Positions 43,912 through 52,826 of a stretch of DNA of 64,000 nt are shown in pieces. Each line of letters starts with the position of its first letter. Positions within the stretch are counted from its first letter, which is position 1. The position numbers were made by a program, and so were the translations under genes. This DNA comes from Candidatus Gastranaerophilales bacterium (lineage in GTDB: Bacteria; Cyanobacteriota; Vampirovibrionia; Gastranaerophilales; Gastranaerophilaceae). The notes beneath the pieces were generated by a model. That model saw only the letters and a program-made list of their open reading frames with translations, was not told the origin of the DNA and did not search any database. The stretch is from NCBI GenBank assembly GCA_944322745.1, contig CALUPV010000001.1:186001-250000 (forward strand), written 5' to 3'.

Positions 43912-44370
43912 TTAACTTATAACTTTTACAAGTTTCCTCTCACCATTAAAATTAACTGCATATTGATATATTTTTCCGTTCTTATACTCTCGGTTAATAC
44001 CGTAAACAAAACCCGAACGCTCTTTTGTGCCGTATTGCACTTTAATTTCTTGCCATTTATCATTTTCTATTTTTTTAATAAATGCCGATACTTTCTTTCG
44101 TTTTGGTCTAAAAGTTTCATACTTTTGAGTTTTTACATTAAACTGAACCAACTCTGCAACTAACGCACCACAAATCGGACATACCACAACTTCCAGTTTC
44201 CTATCTCTATACCCAAAATCAGGCAACAAGAACACTGTTCTAAGAGGCTTGTGGTAGCCTCCGCAACAATAAATCACACCATTCCCCCTTGACTTAACGA
44301 ACCCAGTCACCTTTTGGCTAGAATTTCTCAATTCTACAAACTCTGCATAATAAAATTGAAATCTATTCAT
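43912..44370 (-). CDS. zinc-ribbon-like protein at the start of the phage-like operon
   Basis: A 152-residue protein, first in the minus-strand run. Two cysteines close together in YCCGGYHKPL and a C-P-I-C pair about 30 residues later (EVVVCPICGAL) form a probable zinc site. The C-terminal half is basic with several short beta strands. It lacks a good ribosome site. Zinc ribbons at this place often belong to regulators or nucleic-acid-binding proteins, but no family is recognised. Confidence 0.6.
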   Translation of the reverse strand: MNRFQFYYAEFVELRNSSQKVTGFVKSRGNGVIYCCGGYHKPLRTVFLLPDFGYRDRKLEVVVCPICGALVAELVQFNVKTQKYETFRPKRKKVSAFIKKIENDKWQEIKVQYGTKERSGFVYGINREYKNGKIYQYAVNFNGERKLVKVIS

Positions 44371-44438
44371 TTTTATTTGCTTTGTCTTCGCTACTCAAGT
44401 CTTAGCTCAAATCACAATTTTATAATAACATCTTTTTG

Positions 44439-44506
44439 TTCTATTCGATATATCTTTAAGAAATATATTTACATTTTGTTACATTTCTATTCGATATATT
44501 TTTAAC
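44439..44506. repeat. pair of 22-bp direct repeats beside the rlmH 3' end
   Basis: The 22-base segments at 44439-44460 and 44485-44506 share the core TTCTATTCGATATAT and match at 20 of 22 positions. They lie in the 148-base gap between the first phage-like gene and rlmH, 13 bases from the rlmH stop. They may be binding sites for a regulator or recombinase. I found no third copy at the other edge of the block. Confidence 0.75.
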
Positions 44507-44518
44507 TTTAATATATTA

Positions 44519-44989
44519 TTATCTGTGATATGGTTCATTTGCATTAATTTTAAAAGCGCGATATATTTGCTCGATTAATAGTAGCCTAATCATTTGGTGT
44601 GTAAATGTCATTTGAGAAAAGCTTATTTTTAGATTTGCGATATCACTAACTTTCTTATGTAAACCATTCGCACCACCTATAATAAAAACAACATCATTTA
44701 TACCTTCATTTGAAATATCTTTTATTTTTTGTGCAAAAGCTTCAGAAGAAAAACTTTTTCCTTTAATTTCTAAAGTTATAATATAGGAATTTTGTTTTAT
44801 ATTTTGCAATATTCTGTCAGCTTCAATTTCTTTATATTTTTCGCATAAAGATTCATCATTAATTTGTTCTGCAACAACTTCTACAACAGAGAAAGAACAA
44901 AAGGACATGAGGCGTTTTTCATATTCTTTTATAGCATCCTTTAAGTATTGTTCTTTTATTTTACCGACAGCAATTATTTTTATATTCAT
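44519..44989 (-). CDS. rlmH: 23S rRNA (pseudouridine1915-N3)-methyltransferase
   Basis: A 156-residue SPOUT methyltransferase with the full RlmH pattern: MNIKIIAVGKIKEQYLKDA, ITLEIKGKSFSSEAFAQ, FIIGGANGLHKKV (SAM-binding knot) and the invariant C-terminus FTHQMIRLLLIEQIYRAFKI with final YHR. It modifies helix 69 of 23S rRNA. Its 3' end is the known insertion point of SCC elements in staphylococci; here a phage-like block begins within 150 bases of that end. The gene itself is complete. Confidence 0.97.
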   Translation of the reverse strand: MNIKIIAVGKIKEQYLKDAIKEYEKRLMSFCSFSVVEVVAEQINDESLCEKYKEIEADRILQNIKQNSYIITLEIKGKSFSSEAFAQKIKDISNEGINDVVFIIGGANGLHKKVSDIANLKISFSQMTFTHQMIRLLLIEQIYRAFKINANEPYHR

Positions 44990-45112
44990 ATAATGATTAT
45001 AAAAAATAGATTGAGTTAAGTAAAATGTTTTTTACGTTCTGTTCTATTAAGAGAATATTTAGGTTACAATCGACATGTCAAAAAGACTTTACGAAATATA
45101 GTGGAGAAAAAA

Positions 45113-46486
45113 ATGTATAATGTAGCTATTGTTGGTGGCGGACCTGCCGGAATTTTTGCGGCTCTGGAGATTGTAAAACTTAAGCCGGAATGGAAAGTTG
45201 TTCTTGTTGAAAAAGGTGTACAAATAGAAAAAAGAAAATGCCTTTTAAGAGAAGGATATGAAAAGTGTCCTACCTGCAAAAAATGTGGTTTACTTTGCGG
45301 TTGGGGCGGAGCAGGTGCTTTTTCTGACGGTAAATTAACACTTACCCCTGATGTTGGAGGTCACCTTCTTGATTATATGCCTAGAAAAAGTGTTGAAGAT
45401 TTAGTTAAATACACTGATGATACATATCTTAAATTTGGTGCAACAGATGAAGTTTTCGGCTTAGACAGAGAAGCGTTTGCTGATATAGAACGTGCCGCGA
45501 CTTTAGCAGAATTAAAACTCGTTCACTCTCCCGTAAGACACTTGGGAACAGAAAGAAGTTTGAATGTTCTAAAAAACATGCAAGACTACTTAGATAAAAG
45601 AATTACAATTTTATATGATACAATAGCTGACCAATTAATAGTTGAAAACGGTCAAGTAAAAGGATTTATTACAAAAGATAATCAAAAGATTACAGCAGAA
45701 CATATTATTATAGCACCAGGAAGAGAAGGTGCTGATTGGTTAACTCATGAATTTGCTAAAAATAAAATAGGTATGGTTAACAATGCAGTTGATGTGGGTG
45801 TTCGTGTTGAACTTCCGGCTCCTGTTTTTGAACCGATTACTGAAAAATTATACGAATCAAAACTTATATATCATTCACCAACATTTGGTGATGAAGTTAG
45901 AACATTCTGTATGAATCCATATGGAGAAGTAGTAACTGAAAATTATTCAGGTATTGCTACCGTTAACGGACACAGCTATGCAAATTACAGAACTAATAAT
46001 ACAAACTTTGCATTATTGGTATCAGAAAAATTCACAGAACCTTTTAAAGAACCAATTGCATACGGACAGCACGTAGCAAGATTAGCAAATATGCTTGCCG
46101 GCGGTGTATTAGTCCAAAGATTCGGAGACCTGCTTGACGGACGCCGTTCTACTCCTGAAAGAATTAAGAGCAGCATAATAACGCCAACTCTTGCTTGCGC
46201 AACTCCTGGTGATTTAAGCCTTGTTCTTCCATACAGACAAATGACTGCTATTATTGAAATGCTTTATGCATTAGATAAAATAGCACCGGGTACTGCGTCA
46301 AGATATACATTATTATATGGTATAGAAGTAAAATTCTATTCAGGAAGAGTAAAACTTACAAATGATTTAGAAACCGAAGGTGTTAAAAATCTATACGCAA
46401 TCGGAGATGGTGCAGGTGTAACAAGAGGCTTAATACAAGCTTCCGCATCAGGTGTTCACGCTGCAAGAGTAATTTGTTCTAAATAA
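45113..46486 (+). CDS. FAD-dependent oxidoreductase (COG2509 type)
   Basis: The start at 45113 is taken because GGAG lies 6 bases upstream; a GTG 12 bases earlier overlaps that RBS. The 457-residue flavoprotein begins with the dinucleotide motif VAIVGGGPAGIFAALEI, followed by a cysteine-rich strip CPTCKKCGLLCGWGGAG, the middle block IIIAPGREGADW and the C-terminal FAD contact AIGDGAGVTRGLIQAS. This is the pattern of NAD(FAD)-utilising dehydrogenases of COG2509, whose substrate is not known. It runs into the glycine cleavage genes and may share their operon. Confidence 0.88.
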   Translation: MYNVAIVGGGPAGIFAALEIVKLKPEWKVVLVEKGVQIEKRKCLLREGYEKCPTCKKCGLLCGWGGAGAFSDGKLTLTPDVGGHLLDYMPRKSVEDLVKYTDDTYLKFGATDEVFGLDREAFADIERAATLAELKLVHSPVRHLGTERSLNVLKNMQDYLDKRITILYDTIADQLIVENGQVKGFITKDNQKITAEHIIIAPGREGADWLTHEFAKNKIGMVNNAVDVGVRVELPAPVFEPITEKLYESKLIYHSPTFGDEVRTFCMNPYGEVVTENYSGIATVNGHSYANYRTNNTNFALLVSEKFTEPFKEPIAYGQHVARLANMLAGGVLVQRFGDLLDGRRSTPERIKSSIITPTLACATPGDLSLVLPYRQMTAIIEMLYALDKIAPGTASRYTLLYGIEVKFYSGRVKLTNDLETEGVKNLYAIGDGAGVTRGLIQASASGVHAARVICSK

Positions 46487-46502
46487 AAGAAAAGAGATAA
46501 AT

Positions 46503-47606
46503 ATGGCAAGAACATTTTTATATAACGACCACGTTAGACTTGGCGCAAAAATGGTTGATTTTGCTGGCTGGGAAATGCCTGTTCAATATACAAGTATTAT
46601 AGAAGAACATAACAATGTAAGAAACAATGCCGGTTTATTTGATGTTTCACATATGGGCGAAATTTTTGTAACAGGTAGTGATGCATTAAACTTTTTACAA
46701 ATCCTTGTTCCGCAAGATATTTCCAAAGTTATAGATAAAAAAGCCAAATACTGTCAATTTACAACAGAAAAAGGCGGCATTGTTGATGACTTATTCATAT
46801 ATAAGTTAGAAGACAATAATTATTTGTTAATTGTAAACGCTTCAAGACTTGAGGATGATTACAATTGGTTAATCAAAAATAAAAATAGTTTTGACGTAGA
46901 AATAAAAAACAAATCAAATGAATTATCAATGGTTGCCCTTCAAGGTCCGAAAGCTTCTGATATTTTGGAAGAAGTTGGTTTAAATAAAGAACATCAACCA
47001 CATACAATGTTCATAACGAAAACAAAACTTATCGGAGAAGATGTATATATTTCAAGAACCGGATACACAGGCGAAGACGGATTTGAAATAATCATAAGGA
47101 ATGAAAAAGTTTCAGACTTGTGGAATACAATTCTTGAAAAAGGTAAGAAATATAATATTTTACCAATCGGACTTGGTGCAAGAGATACATTAAGACTTGA
47201 AGCAGCAATGAGTTTATATGGACATGAATTGGATGAAAATACTTCTCCTGTTGAAGCAACTTTAACTTGGTCTATAGATAAGGACAAAACCGAAGATTAT
47301 ATTGGTAAAGATATAATCCTAAACCAAATTAAGAATGGAGCAGAAAAGAAATTAATTGCATTCAAAATGACAGATAGAGCAATTGCTCGTAACGGGTATA
47401 AAATATATCTAAATAATGAAGAAATAGGCTACGTTACAAGCGGATGTGTCGCACCTTCCATCGGACAAAATATTGGCTTGGGTTATATAAAAACAAACAA
47501 AAATTTAAAAATTAATGATACAATTCAAATAATGATACGTAATAAGTTATATAATGCTATAATTACAAGCAAAAACTTTATAGAGAAACATAATAGAGGA
47601 AATTAA
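46503..47606 (+). CDS. gcvT: glycine cleavage system T protein (aminomethyltransferase)
   Basis: A 367-residue GcvT with FAGWEMPVQYTSIIEEHNNVRNN... read through the typical LFDVSHMGE block near residue 50, the D-D-L-F-I-Y strip, SRTGYTGEDGFEI and GLGARDTLRLEAAMSLYGHEL, all strongly conserved, and the C-terminal GYVTSGCVAPSIGQNIGLGY. It takes the methylene group from the lipoyl arm of GcvH and passes it to tetrahydrofolate. It lies 16 bases after the flavoprotein gene and 16 before gcvH. Confidence 0.96.
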   Translation: MARTFLYNDHVRLGAKMVDFAGWEMPVQYTSIIEEHNNVRNNAGLFDVSHMGEIFVTGSDALNFLQILVPQDISKVIDKKAKYCQFTTEKGGIVDDLFIYKLEDNNYLLIVNASRLEDDYNWLIKNKNSFDVEIKNKSNELSMVALQGPKASDILEEVGLNKEHQPHTMFITKTKLIGEDVYISRTGYTGEDGFEIIIRNEKVSDLWNTILEKGKKYNILPIGLGARDTLRLEAAMSLYGHELDENTSPVEATLTWSIDKDKTEDYIGKDIILNQIKNGAEKKLIAFKMTDRAIARNGYKIYLNNEEIGYVTSGCVAPSIGQNIGLGYIKTNKNLKINDTIQIMIRNKLYNAIITSKNFIEKHNRGN

Positions 47607-47622
47607 CCAGAGGAGTAATTAA

Positions 47623-48003
47623 ATGACTGTAAAAGACAATATGTTGTGCAGTAAATCACATGAATATGTATATGAAGAAAACGGCAATTATAATATAGGT
47701 TTAACAGACTATGCAATAGAGCAACTTGGCGATATTGTTTTTGTTGAATTACCGGAAGTAGGAACAAAATATACAAAAGGTGAAATATTCGGAACAATAG
47801 AATCAGTAAAAGCCGCATCAGAAATATACATGCCAATTGGCGGTACTGTAGTGGAAATCAATGAACAATTGATTGAAAAACCTGAACTATTAAACGAAGA
47901 ACCTTTTGAAGATATGTGGTTAATAAAAGTTTCTTCTGAAGCATATTTAGAAGATAGTAAAGATTTATTAGATTACACAACATATAAAGAAGAAGTTGAA
48001 TAG
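47623..48003 (+). CDS. gcvH: glycine cleavage system H protein
   Basis: A 126-residue lipoyl carrier. The lipoylated lysine is in GTIESVKAASEIYMPIGG near residue 64, within the usual IGLTDYAIEQLGDIVFVELP context. It shuttles the aminomethyl group between the P and T proteins. RBS GAGGAG sits just before the ATG. Confidence 0.97.
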   Translation: MTVKDNMLCSKSHEYVYEENGNYNIGLTDYAIEQLGDIVFVELPEVGTKYTKGEIFGTIESVKAASEIYMPIGGTVVEINEQLIEKPELLNEEPFEDMWLIKVSSEAYLEDSKDLLDYTTYKEEVE

Positions 48004-48004
48004 A

Positions 48005-49303
48005 ATGAAAAATTTTAAAGCTAATTCAGATGAAACAATAAAAGAAATGCTTGAAAGCATCGGAGAAAAAAATCTTGATGATTTATTTTCTATGGTAGAT
48101 AAAAGAGCAATAATGCCAAAATTAGATTTACCTGATGCACTAAGTGAAATGGAAACCCAAAAAGAGGTCAAAAAAATTTCAAAAGAAAATAATATTGAAT
48201 ACTCCTATTTTATAGGGGCAGGAGCATATAAAAGATTTATTCCTGCTGCCATTTCACAAATTTCATCAAGATTTGAATTTAATACAGCATATACACCATA
48301 TCAACCTGAAATTTCTCAAGGGACATTGCAAGTAATATATGAATTTCAATCTATGATCTGTGATATTACAGGAATGGATGTATGTAATGCTTCCGTATAT
48401 GATGCAGGAAATGCTTGTGCCGAAGCTATGTTAATGGCTTCAAGAATAAGTGGTAGAGATAAAATTCTTGTTAGTAAAAGTATAAATCCTCAATATATGG
48501 AAGTTATAAAAACTTATGCTAACGCTGGGGATATCAAAGTAGAATTTATTGAAACAAAAAATTTCAAAACCGATTTAGATTCTATACAGGATAAATTAAC
48601 CTCAGGAGAATACTCTGCTTTATTAATTCAAAATCCAAACTTTTATGGAACAATTGAGGATATAGATAAACTCAAAAATCTGAATAAAGACACAAAAACA
48701 TTGTTAATTATGTGTTTAGAAATGATTAGTAATACTGTATTAAATAAACCATCAACATATAATGCGGATATTGTAATTGGAGATGTACAGTCTTTTGGAA
48801 ATCCTGTTTCTTTTGGCGGACCATATGCAGGCTTTATAGCAACTTTAGATAAATACAAAAGACAAATGCCTGGTAGAATTGTAGGAAGAACCTTAGATGC
48901 TGAAGGCAAACAAGCATTTACATTAACACTTCAAGCAAGAGAACAACACATAAGAAGAGAAAAAGCAACAAGCAATATATGTTCAAATCAAGGATTAGCT
49001 ATATTAAATGCAGTTCTTTACCTTTCATTATTGGGTAAAAAAGGGACACAGCAAGCTGCATACTTAAGTGCAAAGAATGCACATATATTGGCTGATGGAT
49101 TACAAAAAAAAGGTTATAATGTATTGAATAAAGATTTCTTTAATGAATTCATTTTAGAAATTGATAATGCAGATAACTTCTTATCAAAAATGAAACAAAA
49201 CGGAATATTAGCCGGCTATAAATTAGATACAAAACAAATATTAGTGTGCTGTACAGAGATAATAACAAAAGAAGAAATAGAAAAATACATAAACTGCGCA
49301 TAA
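48005..49303 (+). CDS. gcvPA: glycine dehydrogenase (decarboxylating) subunit 1
   Basis: The ATG at 48005, one base after the gcvH stop, is used in place of a TTG 9 bases earlier. The 432-residue protein is the N-terminal half type of the split P protein: FIGAGAYKRFIPAAI, FNTAYTPYQPEISQGTLQ, YDAGNACAEAM and VQSFGNPVSFGGPYAGFIA are all typical. The PLP lysine lies in subunit 2, which is not next to this gene: a glycosyltransferase follows. A gcvPB gene must be elsewhere for the system to work. Confidence 0.96.
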   Translation: MKNFKANSDETIKEMLESIGEKNLDDLFSMVDKRAIMPKLDLPDALSEMETQKEVKKISKENNIEYSYFIGAGAYKRFIPAAISQISSRFEFNTAYTPYQPEISQGTLQVIYEFQSMICDITGMDVCNASVYDAGNACAEAMLMASRISGRDKILVSKSINPQYMEVIKTYANAGDIKVEFIETKNFKTDLDSIQDKLTSGEYSALLIQNPNFYGTIEDIDKLKNLNKDTKTLLIMCLEMISNTVLNKPSTYNADIVIGDVQSFGNPVSFGGPYAGFIATLDKYKRQMPGRIVGRTLDAEGKQAFTLTLQAREQHIRREKATSNICSNQGLAILNAVLYLSLLGKKGTQQAAYLSAKNAHILADGLQKKGYNVLNKDFFNEFILEIDNADNFLSKMKQNGILAGYKLDTKQILVCCTEIITKEEIEKYINCA

Positions 49304-49325
49304 CAAAAAACAAAAAGGGAATAAA

Positions 49326-51059
49326 ATGGACTATTTAAGAAAAAACTCAAATAAAATATCTATAGCTATTTTATTTATAGTTTGTTTTTTGTTATATTTC
49401 CATAATATAGGAAGTTACCCATTCATAGATACAGATGAAACAAAATTTGTATCAATTGCTAAGGATATGCTAAATTACAGTGATTGGATAAATATAAAAA
49501 TAAACGGAGAAAATGTATTTGATATTTCTCCATTATTTTTCTGGATAACAAATCTAACTTGTCTTCTATTTGGTAAAATCAGTACAGAAATAATAAGATT
49601 ACCAATTTCCTTAATATCAATAATTGGAATACTTTTTCTATATATAAGTTTAAAAAAACTTCTCAGAAAAACATATTCTTTTATTATTTCATTAATAATG
49701 GCAACTTGCCTTGGCACTGTTATTTTTTCACGACTTGCAACAAATGACATTATTTTCGTTGTTTTAACAATGATATCTATACTTTTCTCTTATCTAACTA
49801 TATTTTCCAATGAGGAGAAAAACAAAACAAAATATTGGATTGGAACATATATTTTCTGTGCCCTGTCTATTTTATGTTCAGGATTATTCGGATTTTTTAT
49901 AATATTTTTCTCTGTATTAGCAATGCATATTTTTGCAGGTAAATTAAAAGAAATATTTATTCCTAAAAACATAATAATAGGATTGTTAATATTCTCAATA
50001 TTATTGCTTCCTTGGCATCTTATTATGATTTATAAACACAGAATATTTTTCATTAAAGAATATTTATATGTATATAATTTTCTAAATTATTTTAATATTA
50101 AAAATATATTAATTGTTCTCGGATTTTTTATATTAGGTTTTTCGCCTTGGTCTTTTTCTTTTTTATGGATTCTTGGGCAAAAAGCAAAAGATATTTTAAA
50201 CTCAATATTTTCATATTTTAAAGATAATTCAGAAGAAAAACTAAGAGAAAAATGGAACAATCTGACTAAAATAGACAAATTTCTCTCTTTAAATACAATA
50301 TTATTTTTCACATCTTTAATATTAGCATTATTATATGGTTCTAAATATACATTTCTAATACTATTTTTAATGTTTCCGGCATCTTGTATTTCCGGTCATT
50401 ATTGGTATGAATACATGATAAGAAAAGAACACGACAGAAGTATATTTTTTGCCACTATGATTCCTAATGTAATATTAATAATATGTTCTTTATTAGGTTT
50501 ATTTGGACATAACATAATAAATAAATGGTTATTTCAAGGATTAAGCCATTTAATATTACCTTTAGTAATTATATTTTTCATTATTCCGGTTATAAGTATT
50601 TTTTCTGTAATTCTAAGAAGCAGAATAGTTCCATACGCAGCAAATATAATATTAATGCTTAGTTTATCATTTGTAATAACTCCAACTATATTTAATTTTA
50701 TAGCCCTGAACGGAGGTGAAAATGATTTAATAAACTTTGCACAAATAGCAAATAAAGACAATGCACCATTAACTGCCTTTATACCGGCAAAGAAATATAG
50801 TTTAATATATTATTATGACAAACCAATAACATTCCATAATAATAAAGACTTCAATTGGCTTAAAACATACTTAGAAGAGAATCCATATACATATGTTGTA
50901 GTAGAAATAAAAGACATGTGGGATATTGAGGAAAAGAAGATAAAATATATGTTATTAGACTCAGGGAAAAGATACTGTTTAATTCAACATTTGGCTTCTT
51001 CTTTGCAAGAACTCCAAAATGAGGAAGAAAATAAAGAACCGGAAGTAACTATATATTAA
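49326..51059 (+). CDS. ArnT/GT39-like membrane glycosyltransferase
   Basis: A 577-residue protein with about 12 membrane helices. The first periplasmic loop has the catalytic acidic motif in [17 protein letters not shown], then [17 protein letters not shown] and a helix pair, as in the GT39/ArnT/PMT family that uses polyprenyl-phosphate sugars. The C-terminal ~100 residues are soluble. It probably decorates lipid A or proteins with a sugar in the periplasm; the substrate cannot be deduced. It is 22 bases after gcvPA and the next gene, yidD, starts 1 base after its stop. Confidence 0.85.
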   Translation: MDYLRKNSNKISIAILFIVCFLLYFHNIGSYPFIDTDETKFVSIAKDMLNYSDWINIKINGENVFDISPLFFWITNLTCLLFGKISTEIIRLPISLISIIGILFLYISLKKLLRKTYSFIISLIMATCLGTVIFSRLATNDIIFVVLTMISILFSYLTIFSNEEKNKTKYWIGTYIFCALSILCSGLFGFFIIFFSVLAMHIFAGKLKEIFIPKNIIIGLLIFSILLLPWHLIMIYKHRIFFIKEYLYVYNFLNYFNIKNILIVLGFFILGFSPWSFSFLWILGQKAKDILNSIFSYFKDNSEEKLREKWNNLTKIDKFLSLNTILFFTSLILALLYGSKYTFLILFLMFPASCISGHYWYEYMIRKEHDRSIFFATMIPNVILIICSLLGLFGHNIINKWLFQGLSHLILPLVIIFFIIPVISIFSVILRSRIVPYAANIILMLSLSFVITPTIFNFIALNGGENDLINFAQIANKDNAPLTAFIPAKKYSLIYYYDKPITFHNNKDFNWLKTYLEENPYTYVVVEIKDMWDIEEKKIKYMLLDSGKRYCLIQHLASSLQELQNEEENKEPEVTIY

Positions 51060-51060
51060 A

Positions 51061-51270
51061 ATGATAAAAAAAATAATATTAAAATTAATAAGTATATATC
51101 AATTTTTTTCAAAGTTTAAACCTCCTGTTTGCAGGTTCTATCCAACCTGTTCAGAATATACAAAACAAGCCATAATAAAATACGGAATAATAAAAGGCGG
51201 ATATTTAGGAATAAAACGAATATTAAAATGCCATCCATTTCATCCTGGTGGTTATGACCCTGTTCCATAA
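51061..51270 (+). CDS. yidD: YidD membrane protein insertion efficiency factor
   Basis: A 69-residue YidD protein with the amphipathic N-terminal helix, the invariant [15 protein letters not shown], a glycine pair in [20 protein letters not shown] and a final YDPVP. In other bacteria it lies with rnpA and yidC near dnaA; here it is instead joined to a glycosyltransferase gene. Confidence 0.95.
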   Translation: MIKKIILKLISIYQFFSKFKPPVCRFYPTCSEYTKQAIIKYGIIKGGYLGIKRILKCHPFHPGGYDPVP

Positions 51271-51359
51271 TAATTTCGTTACAAATAATTACAAAACAAA
51301 TATATTTTAGTCAAATTACTATTCTTTTATGCGTTATAAAAAGCATAGTAAGGTGATTA

Positions 51360-51440
51360 ATGCTTAATATTAAAATATATAGAACAATAAAGGCGAACAA
51401 AGATTTTGTTGACCTCATGAATATGAGATGGGGGCTTTGA
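51360..51440 (+). CDS. candidate 26-residue leader peptide
   Basis: An ATG at 51360 with AAGGTG 5-10 bases upstream opens a 26-codon frame (begins MLNIKIYRTIKANKDF, ends MRWGL) whose stop lies 6 bases before the next gene's ATG. The RNA around it can fold (AACAAA/TTTGTT, CTCAT/ATGAG stems), so it may be a regulatory leader rather than a true protein. The rest of the gap from 51271 to 51359 holds a TATGC/GCATA inverted repeat around TTATAA. Confidence 0.4.
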   Translation: MLNIKIYRTIKANKDFVDLMNMRWGL

Positions 51441-51446
51441 TTTGTT

Positions 51447-52778
51447 ATGACAATGAATATAGGCTCAAAACTCGTATCCAAATTAGGCTCAACAAATTCA
51501 AGAATACCATTAGCAGCAAAAGATATATTTAATTCTGCCGGTTATACATATTTTTCCTATGATGCAGGCGGAAAGATTGAAGGTAAAGACAGACTGGTAG
51601 ATGAAGTAGGAACAGGGGCATTATGGCTTTTCGGAATACCTGCATACAAAAAACTTATAGATAAAACCATATTTAAGGAAGCCGGTATTTCTCCTGATGT
51701 TGATGTAAGAATTTTAAAAGACAAAGATTACTTAAAACAAGCAATAGAAAATGCTCCGACAAAAAACATCTTAAAAGATCTAAAAAAAGCCGGAGATAAT
51801 ATTCCAAAAACAAAAGCACTAACTATTATTAAGTTTGTAATGTCAATTGGATTAACAATGCTTTCCTATTTTGCACTAACAAAATTCAAACAAAATATGA
51901 CAAAGAAGAATATTGAAAAAGAATTTCTAGAAAAACAAATTGAAAGCCAGCCACAAACATTATCACCATACAATAAAGAGAATTTGATATTTTATGATTT
52001 TACCGTAGGAAATAAACAACAAAAAAATCCGTCATTTGGTTCGTCTAACCTTTCAAGAGTTGCTGAATCAATTGTACTAAACCCAATAAATAATATGTTT
52101 ATTCTGGATACGTGTATCTCAGGAGAAAGGCTTTCAAATGCAAGAACAAAAGGAGAATTTGCCGAATATGGAATAAAAGAAGGCTCTTTCTTATTTTTCG
52201 TATATGTTGCAGATAAATTAATAAAAAAAGGGATAGAGACTTTATCCGAAAGATTATTAAAATGCCCTATAAAATTAGATGCAAAATTTTTATCCTCTAA
52301 CTTAGCAGAAAACATACTTAACAACAAATCACTACAAGAAGAAGTAAAAGAATTCAGTAAAAGATTTGGAAAAAATTGTGATACCAATGCCTTATATGAA
52401 TATATATTTAAAAATCAAAACAGCACAATTGTTGAAGCAGCAAAGAGTTCAGGAATTATTTCAATTATAAAAACAGGTCAGATCGATACAAGAAAATATA
52501 TAGATATAAAACAAATTCAAGAACTTGCAGAAAATCTTCAAAAGTTCATATCTTCTTCAACAACTTCAAATAATACAAAATCCTATCTGAATAAAATAAA
52601 AGCGTTAAAAGTAGGTTCAACAATTCTTAATATAGGAATATGTTGTTTATTCCTCGGATATATCGTACCTAAAATGATGTATAATTACAGACAAAAACAC
52701 CAAAACGGCAAAAATGATTTTCATGTAAAAACAGAATACGAAAAAGAACTTGCAGCAAAACATGCTAAACCACTTTAA
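51447..52778 (+). CDS. lineage-specific two-helix membrane protein
   Basis: A 443-residue protein without a recognised family. It has two membrane helices, one around residues 133-150 (ALTIIKFVMSIGLTMLSYFA) and one near the C-terminus (STILNIGICCLFLGYIVP, about residues 391-408), with a helical middle between them. A short element PSFGSSNLSR lies near residue 190; the next small gene has the related VSFGNSLPLR. The initiating ATG is followed by a second in-frame ATG two codons on, and the RBS is not clear. Function unknown. Confidence 0.75.
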   Translation: MTMNIGSKLVSKLGSTNSRIPLAAKDIFNSAGYTYFSYDAGGKIEGKDRLVDEVGTGALWLFGIPAYKKLIDKTIFKEAGISPDVDVRILKDKDYLKQAIENAPTKNILKDLKKAGDNIPKTKALTIIKFVMSIGLTMLSYFALTKFKQNMTKKNIEKEFLEKQIESQPQTLSPYNKENLIFYDFTVGNKQQKNPSFGSSNLSRVAESIVLNPINNMFILDTCISGERLSNARTKGEFAEYGIKEGSFLFFVYVADKLIKKGIETLSERLLKCPIKLDAKFLSSNLAENILNNKSLQEEVKEFSKRFGKNCDTNALYEYIFKNQNSTIVEAAKSSGIISIIKTGQIDTRKYIDIKQIQELAENLQKFISSSTTSNNTKSYLNKIKALKVGSTILNIGICCLFLGYIVPKMMYNYRQKHQNGKNDFHVKTEYEKELAAKHAKPL

Positions 52779-52792
52779 ATAATAAAAATATA

Positions 52793-52801
52793 TGCTATAA
52801 T
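52793..52801 (+). promoter_or_regulatory. extended -10 promoter of the 94-residue gene
   Basis: TGCTATAAT is a perfect extended -10. It begins 34 bases before the ATG at 52827, with an AAGGAG RBS at 52811 in between. The -35 area is only A/T-rich, as often with extended -10 promoters. Confidence 0.6.
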
Positions 52802-52826
52802 ATTAGTAGTAAGGAGTGTAAAAGAA

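Larger units (their letters stand above)
27201..44518 (-). mobile_element. podovirus-type structural cassette (defective prophage or GTA-like element)
   Basis: All genes from 44370 down to 27208 lie on the minus strand and form the late module of a short-tailed phage: terminase small-like and large subunit, endolysin, portal, scaffold, major capsid, cement protein, tail tube A and B, T7 gp13/gp14-like proteins, coiled-coil protein, fibre, DUF1353 protein and a holin-like protein. Host genes flank both sides (lysC left, rlmH right). No integrase, repressor, polymerase, primase or helicase can be found. Reading frames are intact and the catalytic motifs of the large terminase are present. I could not see matching attachment repeats at the two ends. 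Confidence 0.85.

Noticed and set aside
27140-44525. Attachment-site direct repeats at the two ends of the phage-like block
   Set aside because: Comparing the two edges by eye gave only short A/T runs; no shared segment of 12 or more bases.
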